The notes under the pieces: generated by a model
The model's database searches: none
Told to the model about the DNA's origin: nothing
What the model saw: only the letters and a program-made list of their open reading frames with translations
Made by a program: the position numbers and the translations under genes
From: CAZVFE01 sp964626405
GTDB lineage: Bacteria; Bacteroidota; Bacteroidia; Cytophagales; Spirosomataceae
Direction: 5' to 3'
Length of the DNA: 16,772 nt
Assembly (NCBI GenBank): GCA_964626405.1
Contig: CAZVFE010000035.1
Location: 1 to 16,772 of the forward strand
In this document: positions 1 through 8,745 of the stretch, piece by piece
Layout: each line of letters starts with the position of its first letter
Position numbering within the stretch: position 1 is the first letter of the stretch

Positions 1-1
1 A

Positions 2-2254
2 TCTGTCAAGCCAATCATCGTTGATGAGAACGGAGATTTTCATGTTTTTCTCTTAGAAGGCGAATATGATGTTGTAGTTAAATTAGTCGGCTACAAAAAT
101 TTAAATCAACGTATACAAATAAATGCAGCAAGTTCTCCTTTAATTTTAAAATTAGAGAAAAGGAATGTTGAATTGGAAGAAGTGGTAATTTCTGCAAATA
201 ATTCGATTCAGCAATTGGATAAACCTGTTATGGGAGTAAATACGGTAAAGGTTAAGGATATTAAAAAAATGCCAATGCCTTTAGGAGAGGTTGATATATT
301 AAAGGGATTACAAATGATGCCAGGAGTGAGTAGCGTAGGTGAGGCTTCTAATGGATTGAATATCCGTGGTGGTACCACAGACCAAAATCTAATGTTATTG
401 GAGGATACTCCTATTTTTAATCCTACGCACATGTTTGGATTATTTTCTGCTTTTCCTTCAGATGGTGTTTCTTCTGTAGATATTTATAAGGGTAATGTTC
501 CAGCAAATTATTCAGGAAGAACAGCATCAGTATTAGATATAAATTTAGCTACCCCTTCACTTACTAAATTTCATTTAGATGGAGGGATAAGTTTGGTTTC
601 GAATAAATTGAGAATGGATATTCCTTTAATTCAAGGGAAATTAGGTCTGATGGTTTCAGGAAGGGGGTCCTATAATGATTTATTATTGCCTATCATTTCA
701 GAAGATTTAAAAGGTATTAAAGCAAATTTTGCTGATCTTACTTCGAAATTGTTTTTTTTAATTAATGAGAAAAACATATTAAGTTTAACGAATTATTATA
801 GTTATGATTTCTTCCAAACAGATTTATTAGGTTCCTACAAAGCGATCACTTCAACAAGTAATCAATTCAAAAATATTACCAATAATTATTCAGCAAAATG
901 GTCTCATTTATTGGATGATCAATCTTCTTTTCAAGCAATATTTGCAAGTGCATTTTACCAGCCTGATATGATATTGCCTGAAGTTAATTCAGATAATGAT
1001 GTAGTAATTTCTCAAAGTATCGATTTCAAACAATTGAAATTGAATTATAATAAAACCAAAAAGGATTTTATGTATGAAGTAGGGATAGATTTTACGCATT
1101 ATACCATTAATCCTGGTACCTTAAATCCTGGCTCTAGTAGTTCGGTAAATTCGAAGCAAAATGCTTTTGAATACGGTTTAGAGACAGGGGCTTATATTAC
1201 TTCGGAATGGAATCTAGGAGAAAAAATTAAATTCTCTACCGGATTAAGATATTCCAATTATATGAATCTTGGCCCATCAGAAGTACGTTCTTATGACCCT
1301 AATTTACCGAAGTCTCAATTTACAGTAGTCGATTCAAAAACCTATGCTAAAGGAGAGGTTACTCAAACCTATGGCGGATTCGAGCCTCGTTTAGGATTAA
1401 ATTATAAGATTTCTGATTATTCTAATTTTAAATTAGGCTATAATATTGCGCGCCAGTATTTGGAGCAGATTTCAAATACTACCACTCCATTGCCTACTTC
1501 TAGATGGAAATTAGCAGATTATAATATCTTACCCCAAATTAGCCAGTTAATCAGTGGAGGATATACGCATAATAGTTTTGACCAACGTTTTCAATTTGGT
1601 TTAGAAGCTTATTATAGAGGTACTCAAAACGTCATGGATTTTAAACCTGGTGCAGAGTTTTTATTAAAGGATTTTCCTGAAACAGAAATTTTACAAGGGT
1701 TTAATAAAAGTTATGGAGTAGAATTTATGGTTTCTAAGGAAAAAGGTTTGGCAACAGGTTGGTTTAATTATACTTATGCAAGATCTTTAAATCAAATCAA
1801 TGTTGGACCTGCAGATATTCAAAAGGTAAATTTCGGAAACTGGTACTCCGCTAATTATGATCGTCCTCATAATTTAAATATTTCCCTTGTAATTGGGCAA
1901 GGTAAGCACCATGATTTTTCGTTTAATTTTACTTATTCAACAGGTAGACCTTATACGACTCCTCAAGGATTTGTTCAATATCAAGATAAAGTATTCCCTT
2001 ATTTTTCTGAAAGAAATAATATTCGAATACCGGATTATCATCGTTTAGATTTTGCTTGGAATATTTATAATCCAAGAATGGATCCGAAGAAACGTTTTAA
2101 AGGAAATTGGGTATTTTCAGTTTATAATATATATGGAAGAAAGAATCCTTACTCAATATTTTATCGGTCAGAAGGAATGGTGTTGAATTCCTATAAATTG
2201 GTAATTTTTGGATCTCCAATTCCAACACTTGCTTATAAATGTACCTTTGATTAA
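2..2254 (+). CDS. TonB-dependent outer-membrane receptor, 5' end outside window
   Basis: Outer-membrane beta-barrel receptor powered by TonB/ExbBD; the substrate cannot be told. The frame is open from base 2, so the gene begins upstream; 750 codons are visible. The first ~57 visible residues form the end of a carboxypeptidase-regulatory-like beta sandwich (GEYDVVVKLVGYKN, then LILKLEKRNVELEEVVISA), the usual N-terminal domain of Bacteroidota receptors. The plug follows, with PLGEVDILKGLQMMPGV, LNIRGG, LMLLEDTPIFNPTHMFG and VDIYKGNVPANYSGR. The rest is aromatic-rich barrel, with the late IPDYHRLDF and YNIYGRKNPYSIFY segments usual for the family, and the protein ends in an aromatic penultimate residue (CTFD). 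There is no SusD-like partner downstream, so a SusC glycan role is not supported. A TTG at 173 is internal, not the start. It converges on the PBP1A gene with a 4-base overlap. The family is secure, the ligand unknown. Confidence 0.93.
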   Translation, partial: SVKPIIVDENGDFHVFLLEGEYDVVVKLVGYKNLNQRIQINAASSPLILKLEKRNVELEEVVISANNSIQQLDKPVMGVNTVKVKDIKKMPMPLGEVDILKGLQMMPGVSSVGEASNGLNIRGGTTDQNLMLLEDTPIFNPTHMFGLFSAFPSDGVSSVDIYKGNVPANYSGRTASVLDINLATPSLTKFHLDGGISLVSNKLRMDIPLIQGKLGLMVSGRGSYNDLLLPIISEDLKGIKANFADLTSKLFFLINEKNILSLTNYYSYDFFQTDLLGSYKAITSTSNQFKNITNNYSAKWSHLLDDQSSFQAIFASAFYQPDMILPEVNSDNDVVISQSIDFKQLKLNYNKTKKDFMYEVGIDFTHYTINPGTLNPGSSSSVNSKQNAFEYGLETGAYITSEWNLGEKIKFSTGLRYSNYMNLGPSEVRSYDPNLPKSQFTVVDSKTYAKGEVTQTYGGFEPRLGLNYKISDYSNFKLGYNIARQYLEQISNTTTPLPTSRWKLADYNILPQISQLISGGYTHNSFDQRFQFGLEAYYRGTQNVMDFKPGAEFLLKDFPETEILQGFNKSYGVEFMVSKEKGLATGWFNYTYARSLNQINVGPADIQKVNFGNWYSANYDRPHNLNISLVIGQGKHHDFSFNFTYSTGRPYTTPQGFVQYQDKVFPYFSERNNIRIPDYHRLDFAWNIYNPRMDPKKRFKGNWVFSVYNIYGRKNPYSIFYRSEGMVLNSYKLVIFGSPIPTLAYKCTFD

Positions 2255-4560
2255 GGCTCTCTCCTGAGGGAATCGGCTTTAATTCCATTACAAGAAAAAT
2301 CAAAGATAAAACCGTCTGGTTTTAGAAATGGCATTTTTTTATAGCCTTCTACTTCTAGACTTTTATCTTGATAGACCTTTTCCATGAAATTCATATAAAT
2401 AGGTAAGGCCATTCTAGCACCTTGTCCTAAATTGATATTTCTAAAGTGAATACTTCGATCTTCGCCTCCAACCCAAACTCCAGCCACAAGTTTTTGAGTC
2501 ATCCCCATAAACCATCCATCAGAATAATTGGAAGTAGTTCCAGTTTTTGCACCAATTTCATTTCCCTGAACAATACTTGAACTATTCAATCTTACGGCAG
2601 TTCCTCCTTCTTCCTCAACAGCACCCCTAAGCATATAAGTCATGGTATAGGCTGTTTCCGGGCGGATAGTTCTTTTTACATTTGGACTGAATTCTGCTAT
2701 TATATTCCCGTGTTTATCGGTGATTTTTAAAATCATGATAGGGTCAATTTTTTCCCCCAAATTAGCCAAAGTAGAGTATCCCTGAACTTGCTCATAAACG
2801 GATACTTCCGAGGCTCCAAGACATAAGGCAGGGGTCTCATTTAAATCACTCGTAATACCTGCTCTATGTGCAAAATCTGAAATTTTCTCAGGCCCCAATA
2901 ATTTCATAATTTTTGCTGCAATTGTATTGATAGATTGAGCCATGGCTTTTCTAAGGCTCATTTTTTTATAGGAATATACTCCGTCTGAATTGACAGGGGT
3001 CCAAGTAACATTTTCCATTAATCCATCCTCTTCTCCAAAAGTTACAGGCTCATCTGTTAATAAATCACAAGGAGTCGCTAATTCCTGATCAATAGCAGCC
3101 CCATAGACATATGGTTTAAAAGTAGATCCGGGTTGTCTTTTTGATTGTACAATATTGTCGAATTTAAAAAAGCGGTGGTTTACCCCTCCAACATAGGCTT
3201 TAATATGACCGTTTGTTGGGTCCATTACCATAAAACCCGTATTCAATAGCCTTTTATAATAGGCTAAAGAATCTAATGAACTCATGGTTGTATCAATACT
3301 TCCCCTGGTATAGGAGAAAACAGTCATTTTTGATTTTTTATTTAAAGCCTCAAAAATTTTATTTTCATCATTTCCATAGGTTTCTTTAAGGGTTCGATAA
3401 GCCTCCGTTCTTTTAATGGTGGTATTTAAGAAATTCGGGATTTCTTTCATATTTTCATCCACCCAAGGGTTTCTTCCTTTCCAGTGTTCGTTAAAAATTT
3501 GCTGTTCATATTTCATATGATTCCATACAGCCTCGTTTGCATAATTCTGCATTCTGGAGTCTAAGGTGGTATAAATCCTTAGTCCGCTCGTATTAAGAAA
3601 TAATTTATCCTCCTCTGATTTATCCGAATTATACTCTCTTAATACTTTAATAACTTGTTTTTTGATCGTTTCATTAAAATAAGGGGCAAGTCCGGTATTA
3701 TGATTTTCAACTTTATAACGAAGATTTAATGGTTGGTTTTTAAATTGAAGAAATTCTTCCTCGGTTATATAATCGTATTTTTTTAATTGTCCTAATACTA
3801 CATTTCTTCTGTTTAGTGTTAATTCTGGCCTTGCAATAGGATTAAACAAGGAAGGGTTTTTCAGCATTCCTATGATGGTAGCAGCCTCTGCATAATTAAC
3901 ATTTCTTACATTTTTTTGAAAATAGGTTCTGCAGGCAACCTCAATACCATAGGCATTGTTTCCAAAGCTTACTTGGTTTAGGTACATTGCCATAATTTCC
4001 TGCTTGGTATATCTTCGTTCAAGTTTAACGGATAGTATCCATTCTTTCACTTTAGCAATGACCAATTTTAAGCCCGGGACAGTCATTAAAGCACCTACAT
4101 ATTCTGGATTATTTTCGTCATAATCCAATACACGGGTATTGAATAAATTTTTTGCTAATTGTTGGGTAATAGTACTTCCGCCCCCAGAGGTTCCCATTGA
4201 GAAGGCTACCCTAAATAAGGAGACAAGATCTACACCTGAATGCTCTACAAACCTAGCGTCTTCCGTAGAAATTAAGGTATTTACAATTACTTGTGATAAA
4301 TCATTAAATTCTACTGGGTCTCTATTTTCAATAAAAAACTTACCTATTTCCTTTCCATCTTCCGAATAAATTAAGGAGGCAGTTTGGCTTTTGGGATTTT
4401 CCATTTCCACCAAACTTGGCATTTCTCCAAATAATTGGAACAGGTTTATATTTACGGCAAAAATAAATAATATACCAGATAAAATGCCAATAAGAGTTGT
4501 TCTATACAGGTATTTTATGATTTTTTTAAACTTCCCCTCTTCTAAACTGAAAATGCCCAT
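2251..4560 (-). CDS. mrcA: Class A penicillin-binding protein, PBP1A type (transglycosylase/transpeptidase)
   Basis: Bifunctional peptidoglycan synthase that polymerises lipid II and cross-links stem peptides on the periplasmic face. The 769 residues start with a short cytoplasmic tail and one membrane helix (about 21-43). The GT51 domain has the catalytic glutamate in EDARFVEHSGVD (E100), GGGSTITQQLAKN (126-138), and the downstream ERRYTKQEIMAMYLNQVSFG block (181-200). The transpeptidase domain carries the nucleophile motif STFK (S479-K482), SIN (S543-N545) and KTGTT (K672-G674). All catalytic motifs are intact and the length is normal for the family. Its ATG overlaps the stop of the upstream porW-like gene by one base (TAATG), implying translational coupling. 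Its TAA interlocks with the stop of the convergent receptor gene. The PBP1A-type call is secure; numbering as PBP1A rather than another class A protein is by resemblance. Confidence 0.96.
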   Translation of the reverse strand: MGIFSLEEGKFKKIIKYLYRTTLIGILSGILFIFAVNINLFQLFGEMPSLVEMENPKSQTASLIYSEDGKEIGKFFIENRDPVEFNDLSQVIVNTLISTEDARFVEHSGVDLVSLFRVAFSMGTSGGGSTITQQLAKNLFNTRVLDYDENNPEYVGALMTVPGLKLVIAKVKEWILSVKLERRYTKQEIMAMYLNQVSFGNNAYGIEVACRTYFQKNVRNVNYAEAATIIGMLKNPSLFNPIARPELTLNRRNVVLGQLKKYDYITEEEFLQFKNQPLNLRYKVENHNTGLAPYFNETIKKQVIKVLREYNSDKSEEDKLFLNTSGLRIYTTLDSRMQNYANEAVWNHMKYEQQIFNEHWKGRNPWVDENMKEIPNFLNTTIKRTEAYRTLKETYGNDENKIFEALNKKSKMTVFSYTRGSIDTTMSSLDSLAYYKRLLNTGFMVMDPTNGHIKAYVGGVNHRFFKFDNIVQSKRQPGSTFKPYVYGAAIDQELATPCDLLTDEPVTFGEEDGLMENVTWTPVNSDGVYSYKKMSLRKAMAQSINTIAAKIMKLLGPEKISDFAHRAGITSDLNETPALCLGASEVSVYEQVQGYSTLANLGEKIDPIMILKITDKHGNIIAEFSPNVKRTIRPETAYTMTYMLRGAVEEEGGTAVRLNSSSIVQGNEIGAKTGTTSNYSDGWFMGMTQKLVAGVWVGGEDRSIHFRNINLGQGARMALPIYMNFMEKVYQDKSLEVEGYKKMPFLKPDGFIFDFSCNGIKADSLRREP

Positions 4561-6662
4561 TAGTTAATTTTATTTAATAAATTATTTGCCTTTAATTTTA
4601 AATTCGTATTAGGGTAGAGATTTAATAAATTATTCAATATTAATTTTGCTTGATTAGTATCTTTTAAAGCATATTTATTTAATGCCTTTAAGTATAAAAT
4701 CTTGTCATCAAATTTACTATTTGCAAAATCTTTTTCCAAAATTAAACATTGAGAAAATGATTCTTCATAATTTCCATCCTGATAATTCTGAAAGGCCTCC
4801 TCATAGTAATGTTGTGCTTGAATTTCTTTTGTTTCACTTAAAATTCCATTTTCTTCCCTTTTAATAATTGCTAAAAAATGGGAGGTTGGAAAATTATTTT
4901 CTAATTTTTTAAGGTATGAATTATTTTTTTGGGGATCTAATTTATAGAGGATATAATATATTTCTGGTGCAAAAGAAGAATTGATGTTTTTAGTTATGAT
5001 TTCCTCTAAAATATCTTGAGTAAATTTAGGGATAGATAAATTTTCATAACTATATTTTCCAAGTAGAAATTGGGATTTTTCTTTTTGTATTTCCAATTCT
5101 AACCTTTCTATATCATCCTTTGGAATGTTTTTCTTCCATTCATCAAAATTTATAATACTGGTTTGATTTTTATTAGCATTTTCCAATTTGGGTTTTTGGC
5201 TATTTCCAATCAAACTTTCTATCCCCACAAAATTCTGATTGTCGGTAAAGCTTTGTTGTACTTTATATTTCCTGTTCCAAAAATCTTCTAAAGGTCTATC
5301 TCCATATTTTTGTTTGAAATTTATCGACCCTTGTAACCTGAGTTGGTCATTATAAAAATAAAAAGCTTGTTGTTGACTGGAGGGAGGCCTTCTGGTAAAT
5401 ACTGCCAATTCTATCCTTTCCTTTGGTTTTTTTAAATTTTCCTTGTTCTGAGAAGAATCCTGTATAGTTTCTTTTAAAAATACTTGATTCAATTCTTCTT
5501 CACTTAAATAAGATAGTTTTAAAAGGGAATCAATTAATTCATAATTTTCTAATATTTTGCCAAATTCCTTCCAGTTTTTGTTTGCTAATTGTGCTTTCTG
5601 AAAATTATTACTTGTATTTAGAATGAAACGTGATGCACTATCATAATAGGCAATGGCTTTGTGATAATTTCCTATTTTTTTTGCTTGCGTCTCGGCAATT
5701 TGAAAATATAAATCCCCACTATTAGGATTATTTTGAGTGCCTTTAGACCAATTTGTTTCTGCATTTTTATAATCTCCTCTGGCAGCATAAATTTGTCCGA
5801 TAGTGCCATAGATTTTGCCGAATTTATCCTCGAATTTGGCTTCTTTTAATAATTTTTCCAAGGTGGGGATATCCTCTTTGATTTGGTAAATGATTAATTC
5901 TGACTCAAATATAATATCGGGATCCGAACTATATTTGCCTGTCATTTCTAGATATTTTATGGCTAAATTATTGTTTCCATTAAAATAATAATCTTGTGCA
6001 AGAATAAAACTTAATCTTGCCTTTTCTTCCTTATCTTTTGAGATTTTAATGGCCTCAGATAATAAGGGTAACAATTCATTCGAATTCCTAGTTTCTTGAT
6101 ATTCATTGGCCAGATAAAGGTATAATTCCTTTTTTTGATAATCTTTTAGTTTAAATTCCAATAAAAACTCTTTCACTCTTTCTGCTTCTCTATCTTCCTT
6201 AATTTTTCGATATAATTCATAAAGTTTTAATAAAGAATTTACCTGTAATTCTGGATCATCACTGATAGCATTAACATATTTAAAGGTTTCAATAGCATTT
6301 TCGTAATCTCCCTGATAAATTCTTGCTTTTCCAATAAGGAAATAGGCATCATCTAAGTATTCAGAATTTGCATGTCTTTGAATAATTAAGGAAGCCTTAT
6401 AAATGATAGAATCAATATTTGATTTATAATTCGTAAATAAGGTTGAATCCAAACTTCGAACGATGGAAACCTCATAACTGAAATTTTCTTTTTGTTTTTC
6501 TTGGATATCTTGAAGCATTTCTTTTTCAATTCTTTCTGCCTGCCAAAGGGCATTAAATTTAGAATTGATGTCATGAAATTTTATAGCAGATTTTTTATTG
6601 CTAAATTGAGAGCATGAAAAGCTAATCACTACTAAAAAATATAGGGTTAGTTTTCTAAGCAT
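4560..6662 (-). CDS. porW: TPR lipoprotein, PorW/SprE-like type IX secretion component
   Basis: Predicted lipoprotein of 700 residues with a hydrophobic leader ending in ISFSC (lipidated C17; the residue at -3 is serine, a relaxed lipobox). The residues after the cysteine (SQFSNKK) are not acidic, so no surface-export signal is evident. After the leader come KFHDINSKFNALWQAE (28-43) and KASLIIQRHANSEYLDDAYFLIGKAR (89-113), then many helical TPR-like units (about 105-380 and 560-700). A segment at about 434-467 (FYFYNDQL, then GDRPLEDFWNRKYK) matches my recollection of the PorW/SprE family, a periplasm-facing lipoprotein needed for type IX secretion and, in gliders, motility. It is shorter than F. 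johnsoniae SprE. The gene is coupled to the PBP1A gene by TAATG. If not PorW, it is simply a TPR lipoprotein. The lipoprotein and TPR nature are seen directly; the PorW identity is family recollection. Confidence 0.75.
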   Translation of the reverse strand: MLRKLTLYFLVVISFSCSQFSNKKSAIKFHDINSKFNALWQAERIEKEMLQDIQEKQKENFSYEVSIVRSLDSTLFTNYKSNIDSIIYKASLIIQRHANSEYLDDAYFLIGKARIYQGDYENAIETFKYVNAISDDPELQVNSLLKLYELYRKIKEDREAERVKEFLLEFKLKDYQKKELYLYLANEYQETRNSNELLPLLSEAIKISKDKEEKARLSFILAQDYYFNGNNNLAIKYLEMTGKYSSDPDIIFESELIIYQIKEDIPTLEKLLKEAKFEDKFGKIYGTIGQIYAARGDYKNAETNWSKGTQNNPNSGDLYFQIAETQAKKIGNYHKAIAYYDSASRFILNTSNNFQKAQLANKNWKEFGKILENYELIDSLLKLSYLSEEELNQVFLKETIQDSSQNKENLKKPKERIELAVFTRRPPSSQQQAFYFYNDQLRLQGSINFKQKYGDRPLEDFWNRKYKVQQSFTDNQNFVGIESLIGNSQKPKLENANKNQTSIINFDEWKKNIPKDDIERLELEIQKEKSQFLLGKYSYENLSIPKFTQDILEEIITKNINSSFAPEIYYILYKLDPQKNNSYLKKLENNFPTSHFLAIIKREENGILSETKEIQAQHYYEEAFQNYQDGNYEESFSQCLILEKDFANSKFDDKILYLKALNKYALKDTNQAKLILNNLLNLYPNTNLKLKANNLLNKIN

Positions 6663-6676
6663 TTTGTTTTGATTAA

Positions 6677-6707
6677 TTGAAAATATTTTAATATTTCAGT
6701 AAATTTA
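6677..6707 (+). promoter_or_regulatory. Candidate Bacteroidota promoter for atpZ-mrdA-rodA unit
   Basis: In the 65-base gap between divergent genes there is a TTG at 6677-6679, a 20-base spacer, then TAAATTTA at 6700-6707. This fits the Bacteroidota pattern of a -33 TTG and a -7 TAnnTTTG except for the last base. Transcription would begin about 14 bases before the ATG at 6728. The region is very AT-rich, so a chance match is quite possible. Confidence 0.35.
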
Positions 6708-6727
6708 ATATTTAGATTCGGATTTTT

Positions 6728-6916
6728 ATGAATCCTTACCAAAGGTTTATTGGAATTGCCTTTCAAATGCTAAGCACAGTATTGGCTGGAGTACTATTGG
6801 GTATTTATCTAGATGACTATTTCAAGAACGAAAAAAGAATATTAACTATTGTTTGTTCGTTATCATCGGTTCTTTTTTCTTTAATTTGGGTGATTAGAAA
6901 TATTCCGAAAGAATAA
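6728..6916 (+). CDS. atpZ: AtpZ/AtpI-family small membrane protein
   Basis: A 62-residue protein with two predicted membrane helices (about 8-28 and 38-57). The first ends in AGVLLGIYLDDYF, with the G-x3-G-x3-D pattern (G21, G25, D29) typical of the AtpZ/AtpI family that accompanies F1Fo ATP synthase operons. The opening YQRFIGIAFQM and the ending VIRNIPKE also fit. Family members have been linked to c-ring assembly or to Mg2+/Ca2+ supply; which applies here cannot be told. It lies five bases before mrdA and about 8.5 kb from atpB, on the other strand, which is unusual because this gene normally sits near atpB. There is no Shine-Dalgarno site, and the ATG follows a T-rich leader. The family call rests on the helix-loop motif and size. 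Confidence 0.8.
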   Translation: MNPYQRFIGIAFQMLSTVLAGVLLGIYLDDYFKNEKRILTIVCSLSSVLFSLIWVIRNIPKE

Positions 6917-6921
6917 ATAAA

Positions 6922-8745
6922 ATGCAGGATAGAGATAGAAATATTTTAATTGTTTTGGTTTTGGTAGGGATTTTATTCCTTAGCAGAATTTTTTATTTGC
7001 AGGTAATTGATGAATCCTATAAACTAGCCGCTGAAAACAATGCTATTCGTAAAAAGGTACAGATTCCATTAAGGGGAGAGATTTATGATCGAAATGGAAA
7101 GTTAATTGTATATAATACTCCCATTTATGATTTGATGGTTGTCCCAGGGAAAGTTTCAAAAATTGATACTCAGGCTTTTTGTGATATTTTTCAATTGGAT
7201 ATCAATGATTTCAGAAAAAAATTTCTTCAGGCAAAAAAATATTCAAGGTTTAGACCTTCTTCATTTTTAAAAAATTTATCAAAGGAAGAATTCGCCCTTG
7301 CTCAGGATAGAATGCAAGAATTTAAAGGTTTTTATTTTGTTCCTAATGCCTTTCGAACCTATCAGCATAAGGGCCTTTCTAATGCCCTCGGTTATGTAGC
7401 TGAAATTAGTCCAAACGCTCTTGAAAATCAGAGAGAGAATTATTATTCTCAGGGAGATTATATTGGAGTTTCGGGTATAGAATCTTTTTATGAGGAAGAT
7501 TTACGTGGGAAAAGAGGGGTGAAATATGTTATGGTAAACAGTAATGGAGTTGAAAAAGGGGATTTTAAAAATGGGGAACTAAATGAAAAGCCATTAGCAG
7601 GGGAAACCCTTATTTCTTCCATTGATATTTCATTACAAGATTATGCAGATAGTCTTATGAGAAATAAAGTAGGTTCAATAGTAGCCATTGAACCCTCTAC
7701 CGGAGAAATTTTGGCCATGGTTTCAGCGCCTTCCTATGATCCTGAACTTCTTGCTGGAAAGAATTTTTCAAAATATTATAGTCAATTAGCCCTTGATCCT
7801 ACCCACCCTTTAATCAATCGTCCACCTTCCGCTTATTATCGTCCTGGCTCTACCTTTAAAATTGTTCAAGCTTTGGTAGGTTTACAAATGGGATTTTTAA
7901 CACCTTCTACCGTTTACGGACATGCAAATTGTCCAATGAAATGTCATGGACATGCTTCTCCGACGAATGATTTGGCACATGCGATCCAATATTCCTGTAA
8001 TCCGTATTTTTATCATGCCTTTCGAAATATGATTTATTCAGATACCAAGGGTGATCAATATCAAAGAACAGTTCAGGGTTTAACCCGTTGGAATAAAGCC
8101 GTAGAAAAGTTTGGATTCGGTAGAAAATTAGGTTTAGATTTAGGAAATGAAAAGAAAGGCTTATTGCCGGATGCTAATTATTATGATCGAGTATATAAAG
8201 GGGCTGGGAATTGGAAATTTTCGAATATTTACTCTTTATCAATTGGAGAGGGAGAATTAATAATAAATCCTGTTAAAATAGCGAATTTAGCTGCAATAGT
8301 TGCCAATAAAGGTTGGTATATTCCTCCACATTTAATTAAAGGTATTGGAGATGATAAGCATCTGGACAAATATTATTCTACCAAAATACCGGTTGGTGTG
8401 GATGAAAAGCATTTTCAAGTTGTAATTGATGGTATGCAGGCTGCCGTGGAAGCAGGAACGGTAAATGGAGATTCCCATATTCCGGGGATTACTATTTGTG
8501 GAAAAACGGGAACTTCTCAGAATGCAAAAGGTAGAGATCATGCAATTTTTATGGCTTTTGCCCCAAGAGAAAACCCTAAAATTGCAATTGCAGTATTTGT
8601 TGAAAATGGGGGTTTTGGAGGAAGTTCTTCCGCACCAATTGCCTCTTTAATAATGGAAAAATATTTAAAAGGAAAGGTGGAAAGAAAGAATATTGAAGAG
8701 AAATATTTAAATATGAACTACAGTCAATATACTCACTATGAATAA
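6922..8745 (+). CDS. mrdA: Penicillin-binding protein 2, elongasome transpeptidase
   Basis: Class B transpeptidase that cross-links the glycan strands made by RodA during side-wall growth. It has 607 residues: one N-terminal membrane anchor (about 7-25), then the class B dimerisation region starting with VQIPLRGEIYDRNGKLIVYNT (46-66), and the transpeptidase domain. STFK lies at S310-K313, SCN at S358-N360 and KTGTSQN at K528-N534, all intact. A cluster of cysteines and histidines (C337, C341, H342, H344, H353, C359) sits between the nucleophile and SCN, roughly where E. coli PBP2 binds zinc. The stop overlaps the rodA start by eight bases, so the two are co-translated. No mreBCD genes are in the window; they often precede mrdA. 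PBP2 rather than PBP3/FtsI is chosen because of the RodA partner and the N-terminal sequence. Confidence 0.96.
   Translation: MQDRDRNILIVLVLVGILFLSRIFYLQVIDESYKLAAENNAIRKKVQIPLRGEIYDRNGKLIVYNTPIYDLMVVPGKVSKIDTQAFCDIFQLDINDFRKKFLQAKKYSRFRPSSFLKNLSKEEFALAQDRMQEFKGFYFVPNAFRTYQHKGLSNALGYVAEISPNALENQRENYYSQGDYIGVSGIESFYEEDLRGKRGVKYVMVNSNGVEKGDFKNGELNEKPLAGETLISSIDISLQDYADSLMRNKVGSIVAIEPSTGEILAMVSAPSYDPELLAGKNFSKYYSQLALDPTHPLINRPPSAYYRPGSTFKIVQALVGLQMGFLTPSTVYGHANCPMKCHGHASPTNDLAHAIQYSCNPYFYHAFRNMIYSDTKGDQYQRTVQGLTRWNKAVEKFGFGRKLGLDLGNEKKGLLPDANYYDRVYKGAGNWKFSNIYSLSIGEGELIINPVKIANLAAIVANKGWYIPPHLIKGIGDDKHLDKYYSTKIPVGVDEKHFQVVIDGMQAAVEAGTVNGDSHIPGITICGKTGTSQNAKGRDHAIFMAFAPRENPKIAIAVFVENGGFGGSSSAPIASLIMEKYLKGKVERKNIEEKYLNMNYSQYTHYE

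Noticed and set aside
173..175. TTG as start of the TonB receptor
   Set aside because: The frame is open to the window edge and encodes the end of a carboxypeptidase-regulatory-like domain upstream, so the TTG is internal.
2251..2254. TTAA as a transposon target site
   Set aside because: No inverted repeats or foreign sequence flank it; it is fully explained by two overlapping TAA stops.
2..2254. SusC-type glycan receptor
   Set aside because: No SusD-like gene follows and the next gene is convergent PBP1A; only the general receptor family is supported.
6713..6720. TAGATTCG as a -7 promoter element for atpZ
   Set aside because: No TTG lies at a suitable distance upstream; TAAATTTA at 6700-6707 fits better.
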